Of a stretch of DNA of 13,009 bases, positions 8,282-13,009 are shown one piece after another. Location of the stretch: positions 1 through 13,009 of the forward strand of contig JAUVRU010000020.1 of the NCBI GenBank assembly GCA_030597485.1. Reading direction: 5' to 3'. The notes beneath the pieces were generated by a model that was not told where the DNA came from, searched no databases, and worked only from the letters and a program-made list of their open reading frames with translations. Within the stretch, counting starts at the first letter, position 1. Each line of letters starts with the position of its first letter. A program made the translations under genes and the position numbers. This DNA is from Anaerolineae bacterium. GTDB lineage: Bacteria; Chloroflexota; Anaerolineae; 4572-78; NAK82.

Positions 8282-8296
8282 CTAACCGTTCGGCAT
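8282..8296 (-). other. Four-codon leader ORF, or broken native start of the GT39 gene
   Basis: An ATG at 8294-8296 is preceded by AAGGAG (8300-8305, spacing 3 nt) and followed by CCG AAC GGT TAG. It encodes M-P-N-G-stop. The frame is the same as that of the long GT39 ORF, which continues AGG CCC TTG GCG after the TAG. Either this is a minimal upstream ORF that couples translation to the TTG start, or it is the native start codon of the GT39 gene interrupted by a nonsense change or sequence error. Confidence 0.5.
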
Positions 8297-8313
8297 TTGC
8301 TCCTTAACACTAG

Positions 8314-8342
8314 ATCATAGCAACTACCGGGAGCGGTGTCAA
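8314..8342 (-). promoter_or_regulatory. Sigma-70 type promoter of the GT39 gene
   Basis: On the minus strand, a perfect -35 TTGACA (8337-8342), a 17-bp spacer and a -10 TATGAT (8314-8319) are present. The predicted start near 8307 leaves only about 11 nt before the ATG at 8296, with the SD at the very 5' end of the mRNA. It is divergent from the promoter at 8469-8497. Confidence 0.85.
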
Positions 8343-8468
8343 ACCGGGTGAAGCGGCCATCGACAACGAGATGGAGACAGATTTGATTTTCCAGGACCAG
8401 CCCTGCTCCTCCGCCGCGACCGAAACAGAAGATGGCTAGCCACAGAGTACCCGGCCAAGAGAAGGTGG

Positions 8469-8497
8469 TTGTCCATCATAGGTGAACGTGCTATAAT
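8469..8497 (+). promoter_or_regulatory. Sigma-70 type promoter of the TPR gene
   Basis: A perfect -10 TATAAT (8492-8497) lies 17 bp downstream of TTGTCC (8469-8474), which matches the -35 consensus at four of six positions. The predicted start near 8504 gives a leader of about 75 nt before the ATG at 8580. Confidence 0.8.
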
Positions 8498-8510
8498 AGC
8501 AGCCCGTGCC

Positions 8511-8533
8511 ACCGGCCCTGTCAGGGTGCCGGT
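8511..8533 (+). other. GC-rich hairpin in the TPR-gene leader
   Basis: ACCGGC and the adjacent CCC can pair with GGG and GCCGGT across a short TGTCA loop, with a 2-nt bulge on the 3' side. It begins a few bases after the predicted transcription start and is not followed directly by a T run. It may stabilise the 5' end or block translation initiation; function is unproven. Confidence 0.35.
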
Positions 8534-8579
8534 TCCGTGAGCCGCGATTTTCTTCCCTGGGTGAGATGGACCTTCGATC

Positions 8580-10274
8580 ATGTACCTTGGATCTAAGCGC
8601 CGACGACGTTCTCCACGTCTTACCATATTCCTGCTGTTGCTCATCTTGATAGCCACTGTCTTCGTGCATTACATCGCAAACAACCAACCTGAGTGGTCAA
8701 AGCCGTTCGAGCCAACGCCAATCCCAACTCGTTCCGCTCAGTCGTACGTTGCAGAAGCCGAAGCCTACTACAATGAAGGTCAATTGGATGAGGCGATCGC
8801 GTCCTACCAACAGGTTTTGGCCATCAATCCAGACAACACGATGGCACATGTCCGACTGGCAGGTTTTCTTATTCTGCGTGAGCGAACAGCGGAAGCTGTC
8901 CAACAAGCCAAAGAGGCGGTGCTGTTGGAACCTTCAGACCCTCAAGCCCTGGCCATCTTGTGCCGCGCGCTGGACTGGGAGAGCCAGTACACCCATGCAT
9001 TCGACGTTTGCGAGTGCGCCATCGAGATCGACCCTGATTACGCCGAAGCATACGCTTACCTGGCCGAAGTCTACGCTGACACCGGTGCCTGGAGAGCGGC
9101 AAGTCAGTATGCGCAGCAGGCTATCGACCTGGATTATCAAAGTGTGGATGCTCACCGAAACCAGGGCTACGCGCTCGAAATGCAGGGCAGATTCAGAGAG
9201 GCGGCCGAGGCCTACGAGAACGCGATTTTCCTGCATCCCAAGATGGCGACTCTGTACAACGATGTCGGCCGAAATTACCGTGCGATGGGCAAGTTCACAG
9301 ACGCTGTAGATCGGTTCGAGAAAGTCATCCGCCTCGATCCCGGCAATCCGGTCGGCTATGATCAACTTGGCTGGACCTACTACGCGGCCGGCGAATTTGC
9401 CCGCGCCCAGGACAACCTGGAGCAGGCCACTCTGGTTGACCCCGACTACGCGGCTAGTTGGGGACACCTGGGCATTGTGAATTACGCGCTGCAACAATAT
9501 GAGGAGGCCATTGTTCCCCTTCAGCAGACTATCCGGTTGGCGGAGAAGCAAGATATACGTGATGTGCGTCAGGTCATCGTCATCGTGCAAGACACGACCT
9601 ACGATCCGCCCCATCCCATAGAACGCATGCGTGGCGATTTCTACCCTCTTGATAGGCGCGGTGTTGGTACGCTGGAGGTACACCTGTCCCCTATCTTGCA
9701 GCACCGGGAAGCCGTTCCCCAGCGCGATCGCACCTGCGGCGATCTGATCGCCGCTGAACTGAGCCCGTCAGGACCCGACGAGGACTCTCGCCCCGCCGAC
9801 ACAGAGTTGGCCAAGACGATCGAACCAGATATCGCCTTTCTGAATGCAACGGGGCATGGCACGTTGGACGTGAACGAAGGCCAGTTGGAAATCAGACTGA
9901 CCAACATCCCTCAACCAGCAGGGATTCCCTATGAGGCTCAGCTCTTGATGTGGCCTGACACGACGATTAGCATAGGATACTTCCAGCCCGACGCCCAAGG
10001 TAACGCCACCATCAGTTTCACATTCGAAGACGTCCACGCCGCACCGGTTGAGTACTACTACACGCTGGGATTCTCATACGTTCACCTTGGTCAGTGTGAC
10101 AAAGGTGTGCCGTGGCTGCTCACCTCTATTGACATCGACCCAAGTGTGTCTAACCCGGCCTGGCAGGGATTGGCCCAGTGCCCGGAAGCTGCTGAGATCT
10201 ACCAGGCCCCTGAACAGCCCCCAACGCCAACCCCCGAACCCACAGAGACGCCCGAAGCGCAATCGCCGCAGTAG
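8580..10274 (+). CDS. Membrane-anchored TPR protein with an inserted beta-rich segment
   Basis: A 564-aa protein with a basic N-terminus (KRRRR), one hydrophobic anchor at about residues 14-33 and a short PTPIPT linker. About eight consecutive TPR-like units follow from 54 to 325, with typical endings such as AINPDN, IEIDPDY, RLDPGN and LVDPDY. The array then stops. Residues about 326-489 are not TPR; within them 420-485 look beta-rich (GTLDVNEGQLEIRL, YEAQLLMWPD, GYFQPDAQGNATISF). A last TPR-like unit at 490-523 (YYYTLGFSYVHLGQCDKG) resumes the solenoid. The tail is TPTPEPTETPEA. TPR solenoids bind proteins, so this is probably an extracytoplasmic scaffold or assembly factor, but the partner is unknown. 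The ATG lacks a strong SD (only GATGGA about 10 nt upstream). The N-terminal basic/hydrophobic pattern supports this start. It has its own promoter at 8469. Confidence 0.88.
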   Translation: MYLGSKRRRRSPRLTIFLLLLILIATVFVHYIANNQPEWSKPFEPTPIPTRSAQSYVAEAEAYYNEGQLDEAIASYQQVLAINPDNTMAHVRLAGFLILRERTAEAVQQAKEAVLLEPSDPQALAILCRALDWESQYTHAFDVCECAIEIDPDYAEAYAYLAEVYADTGAWRAASQYAQQAIDLDYQSVDAHRNQGYALEMQGRFREAAEAYENAIFLHPKMATLYNDVGRNYRAMGKFTDAVDRFEKVIRLDPGNPVGYDQLGWTYYAAGEFARAQDNLEQATLVDPDYAASWGHLGIVNYALQQYEEAIVPLQQTIRLAEKQDIRDVRQVIVIVQDTTYDPPHPIERMRGDFYPLDRRGVGTLEVHLSPILQHREAVPQRDRTCGDLIAAELSPSGPDEDSRPADTELAKTIEPDIAFLNATGHGTLDVNEGQLEIRLTNIPQPAGIPYEAQLLMWPDTTISIGYFQPDAQGNATISFTFEDVHAAPVEYYYTLGFSYVHLGQCDKGVPWLLTSIDIDPSVSNPAWQGLAQCPEAAEIYQAPEQPPTPTPEPTETPEAQSPQ

Positions 10275-10307
10275 ATGGGCACACAGTACAGCATTTCCCG
10301 ATTTCCT

Positions 10308-10336
10308 TTGCTCATTCCCATTTTGTTTGCTATAAT
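10308..10336 (+). promoter_or_regulatory. Extended -10 promoter of the GT2 gene
   Basis: A perfect -10 TATAAT (10331-10336) is preceded by TGC, giving the TGnTATAAT extended -10. The candidate -35 at 10308-10313 (TTGCTC) is weak. The predicted start near 10343 leaves about 33 nt before the ATG at 10376. There is no terminator between the TPR gene and this promoter, so readthrough can also feed the GT2 gene. Confidence 0.75.
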
Positions 10337-10375
10337 CCCCCAGACTCAGCGATTGCTTTGATGAGGAACCTTGCT

Positions 10376-11122
10376 ATGGTCATTTCCCACCTGGAGGGTG
10401 AGCCGACCTGCCGACTCTCCATCGTGGTCCCTGCATATAACGAAGAGAAACGCCTGCCGGATAGCGTGCCTCAAATCGTCAACTTCGTCAGGAAACAAGA
10501 CTATCCTATCGAAGTCATCATCGTCGATGACGGCAGCACAGACCGTACGGCGGAGGTCGTAAAGGGATTTCAAGAAGAGTCTCCCTTCATAGCCCTACGT
10601 CAGGTAGACCATGGCGGCAAAGGCCATGCCGTAAGGGCCGGCATGTTGCAGGCCAAAGGCGAATATCTTTTTCTATGCGATAGCGACCTCTCGATGCCGA
10701 TTGAGGAGATAAACAAGTTTCTGCCACCGACGCTCAGCGAATATGATGTGGCCATCGCCTCGCGGGAGGTCAAGGGGGCCAATCGCTATGATGAACCCAC
10801 CTATCGCCACGTTATGGGACGAGTCTTCAATCTGATCGTGCGCCTGCTGGCAGTACACGGCATCCAGGATACCCAGGCTGGCTTCAAGTGCTTTCGACGC
10901 GAGGCGGCCCGGCAAGTCTTTCGCCTTCAGACTATCAAGGGGTGGGGTTTCGATGTAGAAACCTTGTTCATTGCCCAACGGCGAGGGATGGTAATCGTCG
11001 AGGTACCGATCAATTGGTACTACAAGAATCGCAGCCAGGTGAAGCCCATCCAGGACACCTATAACATGTTCCTGGAAGTCCTCAAGGTCCGTTTCAACGC
11101 CTGGCAGGGGCGATACGGTTGA
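10376..11122 (+). CDS. GT2 family glycosyltransferase, dolichyl/polyprenyl-phosphate sugar synthase type
   Basis: Probably transfers a sugar from a nucleotide donor to polyprenyl phosphate on the cytoplasmic side. The 248-aa product is a compact GT-A enzyme: SIVVPAYNEE at residues 15-24, VDDGSTD at 50-56, GGKGHAVRAGM at 80-90, and the metal-binding CDSDLSMP at 101-108 (Asp102, Asp104). DTQAGFKCFRR at 165-175 and KGWGFDVE at 188-195 are typical of the ALG5/DPG-synthase-like group. There is no C-terminal membrane domain, unlike many bacterial DPM-like enzymes. I choose the ATG at 10376 because GAGGA lies about 8 nt upstream and this fits the extended -10 promoter. The TTG at 10358 and ATG at 10361 lack an SD. 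Its stop overlaps the next start by one base, so the two are an operon. The sugar cannot be read from the sequence; glucose is suggested only by the ALG5-like motifs. Confidence 0.92.
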   Translation: MVISHLEGEPTCRLSIVVPAYNEEKRLPDSVPQIVNFVRKQDYPIEVIIVDDGSTDRTAEVVKGFQEESPFIALRQVDHGGKGHAVRAGMLQAKGEYLFLCDSDLSMPIEEINKFLPPTLSEYDVAIASREVKGANRYDEPTYRHVMGRVFNLIVRLLAVHGIQDTQAGFKCFRREAARQVFRLQTIKGWGFDVETLFIAQRRGMVIVEVPINWYYKNRSQVKPIQDTYNMFLEVLKVRFNAWQGRYG

Positions 11123-13009
11123 TGGACAGCCCCCCCGATCTTCAGATTGAAGCCAGCCAGGAAGACGAACAGACCCCCTCCGTCTCCCCGGACATTCAGG
11201 ACCCGGCCCGTCCATCCAGCGGCCGAGCGTCGGTCACCCAGTTTCTGAAATCCTCCCTCCCGAGATGGAACCTGTGGCGGGCCCTCGGCGGATGTTTGGT
11301 GGCATTCGTTTGTGTGGTGCTCATCTACTCAGTCATCGGTGGTGTCGCCGTCTACCAGGGGTTGAAAGAACGGGCAGCTCTCACTGTACAAGATGCCCAG
11401 GTTCACTATGAGCGCGGTCTGGCCCACGTGCAGAATGGTGAGTATGAGTTGGCTATCGCTGAGTTCGAGCATACACTACGGCTTGATCCCGCACACCGCG
11501 AGGCGCGTGACGCCCTGCGTGAGGCAAGAACCACGTCCCTGACTCAGCCCACACCCACGTCAGCCACACTCAACGAGGCCCTCAATGGTATTCTGGCCGA
11601 AGCCGAAGCGTTGGCTCACGAACAGAGATGGTCGGAGTGTGCCCAACGTCTGGGGCAATTGCGCGACCTGGACTCAGAGTTCCAGGCCCAACGGGTCGCC
11701 GATCTGTCATACCAGGCCCACTTCAACTCAGGGCTGCAGCTGCGGCACGAGGGTCAGGTAGAAGCAGGATTACAGGCCTTTGAACGCGCCCTGGTCGAGC
11801 GGCCCGGTGACCTTGAATCCAGTCTCCAGCTCGATCTGGCCTCACTCTACGTATCTGCTCAGGCCACGTGGGGCGCTGATTGGCCCGCGACAATCAACTT
11901 TCTGGAACAACTCCACACACTGACACCAGACTACCTTGACGTCCAGAACCTCCTCTACCAGGCATACGAGAGTTATGGCGATGCCCTCGTTGATGAGTTG
12001 GCGTGGTGTCTCGCCGAGCCTCAGTACATGCAGGCTGCCCTACTTGAATCCGGAGCTGCCATTCACGCCAAACAGGAGGAGGCCAGCGAGCTCTGCCTGG
12101 CGGCACAGGCCGGGCCAACGGTAGCGCCCACCCCTTCTCCCGCCACCATATCTACGGTGACAGCCACCGCTATGGTCACGGCCCCAGTCATCAGTACGGC
12201 CACGGTATCAGTACCTATCACTGCTGGTCCAGCTTCTGTGTTCTTCTCACGCTACAACATAGAACGCGCCCAGTGGGAAATAGTAGCAGTCGGTGCTGTT
12301 GGAGGCGCTCCCATCCACATTGTGGGCGATGCTACGCAACCGGCGGTCAGCCCCAATGGCCGCCTAATCGCCTATCATTCGCAAACCAGCGACAGTGAAG
12401 GACTCCACGTCTACAATCTAGCCACCGGAACGGATACCCGCGTCACAACGTTCGGCGAGGATGTCACCCCCGACTGGGCGCCGGACAACCTGGGACTGGT
12501 GTTTGCCTCACAGCGATCGGGAGACCGCCGCTGGCAAGTGTACCTGGGCTGGGCCGATGCCAAGAGCGAAGCGGTTCCTCTGGTAGCAGGACGCACGCCA
12601 GCACGGTCTCCCGACGGCGTTCACATCGCATACCAGGGCGCTGATGACCAAGGCAACAATCCCGGTCTATACCTCATCAGCGTGGCGGGCGGCCCCGCCA
12701 CCCGCCTGACTGACGGCGAAAGCGATCGCGCCCCTGCCTGGTCTCCAGCTTGCACGCAGGAGGCATTGTGCCAGATAGCATTCATGTCGAGTCGCAGCGG
12801 AAGCTGGCAAATCTACGTGACTGACATGGTGGGCGGCACCCCGCATCAGCTCACCCAGACAGCCGGAAACGCCGGACTGCCCGCATGGTCACCTGACGGG
12901 CGACAGATGGCCTTCGTGAGCGACCAAGACGGCAGCTGGGGAGTGTACGTGATGTCAGCAACCGGTGGTCAGGCCACGCGGATTGCCGATTGGGAAGGTA
13001 GTCGCGAGG
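11122..13009 (+). CDS. Membrane-anchored TPR and TolB/PD40 propeller protein (partial, 3' end outside)
   Basis: The open frame of 629 codons runs off the right edge without a stop. A cytoplasmic Pro/Ser/Glu-rich N-terminus (about 1-52) is followed by one membrane helix at about 54-77. A TPR-like unit (93-130) has YERGLAHVQNGEYELAIAEF, and a second helical TPR-like stretch lies at about 150-320. A low-complexity Thr/Pro/Ala/Val linker follows (about 330-368). From about 370 on, a TolB-like propeller shows repeated PD40 motifs: AVSPNGRLIAYHS, DWAPDNLGLVFAS, ARSPDGVHIAYQG, AWSPACTQE with CQIAFMSSRSG, and AWSPDGRQMAFVSDQDG. Such propellers usually bind proteins in the envelope; an enzymatic role is not indicated. 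The ATG overlaps the GT2 stop (TGATG), so the two are translationally coupled; only a weak SD (AGGGG, about 11 nt upstream) is present. The start and domains are well supported, but the partner and true length are unknown. Confidence 0.88.
   Translation, partial: MDSPPDLQIEASQEDEQTPSVSPDIQDPARPSSGRASVTQFLKSSLPRWNLWRALGGCLVAFVCVVLIYSVIGGVAVYQGLKERAALTVQDAQVHYERGLAHVQNGEYELAIAEFEHTLRLDPAHREARDALREARTTSLTQPTPTSATLNEALNGILAEAEALAHEQRWSECAQRLGQLRDLDSEFQAQRVADLSYQAHFNSGLQLRHEGQVEAGLQAFERALVERPGDLESSLQLDLASLYVSAQATWGADWPATINFLEQLHTLTPDYLDVQNLLYQAYESYGDALVDELAWCLAEPQYMQAALLESGAAIHAKQEEASELCLAAQAGPTVAPTPSPATISTVTATAMVTAPVISTATVSVPITAGPASVFFSRYNIERAQWEIVAVGAVGGAPIHIVGDATQPAVSPNGRLIAYHSQTSDSEGLHVYNLATGTDTRVTTFGEDVTPDWAPDNLGLVFASQRSGDRRWQVYLGWADAKSEAVPLVAGRTPARSPDGVHIAYQGADDQGNNPGLYLISVAGGPATRLTDGESDRAPAWSPACTQEALCQIAFMSSRSGSWQIYVTDMVGGTPHQLTQTAGNAGLPAWSPDGRQMAFVSDQDGSWGVYVMSATGGQATRIADWEGSRE

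Larger units (their letters stand above)
8297..8579. other. Divergent intergenic region
   Basis: About 283 bp between two divergently transcribed genes. It holds the minus-strand GT39 promoter (8314-8342), the plus-strand TPR-gene promoter (8469-8497) and a hairpin in the plus-strand leader (8511-8533). In the about 125 bp between the two promoters I see no convincing operator, repeat or small gene. Confidence 0.6.

Noticed and set aside
8934..9704. 256-codon minus-strand frame opposite the TPR gene
   Set aside because: The plus strand has clear, regularly spaced TPR motifs. The minus product shows no domain and its start lacks an SD.
9555..9780. Double frameshift as the cause of the TPR interruption
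   Set aside because: The other two plus-strand frames meet stop codons early in this region and give no TPR-like text, so a continuous insertion is the simpler reading, although orthologues were not compared.
10358..10375. Earlier GT2 starts at TTG 10358 or ATG 10361
   Set aside because: No SD precedes them, whereas the ATG at 10376 has GAGGA at good spacing. The few extra residues are not part of the fold.
1..13009. CRISPR array, insertion sequence, tRNA, prophage or defence island
   Set aside because: No regularly spaced repeats, no transposase or integrase motifs, no terminal inverted repeats and no cloverleaf were seen. All coding space is explained by housekeeping and envelope genes.

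Overview
The window looks like a chromosomal segment from an uncultured member of the Chloroflexota (Anaerolineae or a related class). The evidence is indirect: moderately high GC, a GT39 membrane glycosyltransferase fused to PA14 and NHL domains, membrane-anchored TPR proteins with Thr/Pro-rich linkers, a TolB-like propeller protein, and a short KLSTS-type MetRS. There is no rRNA or other phylogenetic marker beyond groEL and metG, so the assignment is moderate. I see no mobile element, CRISPR array, tRNA or rRNA.

Left part (1-4210, all minus strand): metG, then groES, then groEL. metG has its own promoter (4182-4210). The groESL operon has a near-consensus promoter (2249-2277) followed at once by a CIRCE operator (2212-2238), and it ends in a strong intrinsic terminator (23-66). 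This is a housekeeping block with HrcA-type heat-shock control. The groES -35 box lies only about 23 bp beyond the metG stop and no terminator separates them.

Middle (4211-8342, minus strand): one very large gene (4418-8275). It encodes a polytopic GT39-type glycosyltransferase carrying a long extracytoplasmic tail of two PA14-like modules and an NHL beta-propeller. Its 5' end is odd. A strong promoter and a good SD lead to an ATG whose frame is closed by TAG after four codons, and the long ORF resumes in the same frame at a TTG two codons later.

Right part (8469-13009, plus strand): transcribed divergently. First comes an N-terminally anchored TPR protein with a beta-rich insertion in its repeat array. 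Next is a soluble GT2 enzyme of the dolichyl/polyprenyl-phosphate sugar synthase type, with its own extended -10 promoter. The last gene overlaps the GT2 stop by one base. It encodes a membrane-anchored TPR plus TolB/PD40 propeller protein that runs off the right edge.

A plausible joint role, by inference only: GT2 makes a polyprenyl-phosphate sugar on the cytoplasmic face, the GT39 protein uses such a donor outside the membrane, and the three proteins with extracytoplasmic PA14/NHL, TPR and TolB domains form part of the envelope or surface apparatus. Nothing in the window is clearly a new defence or mobile system. The most unusual points are the interrupted start of the GT39 gene, that gene's domain architecture, and the insertion in the TPR protein.
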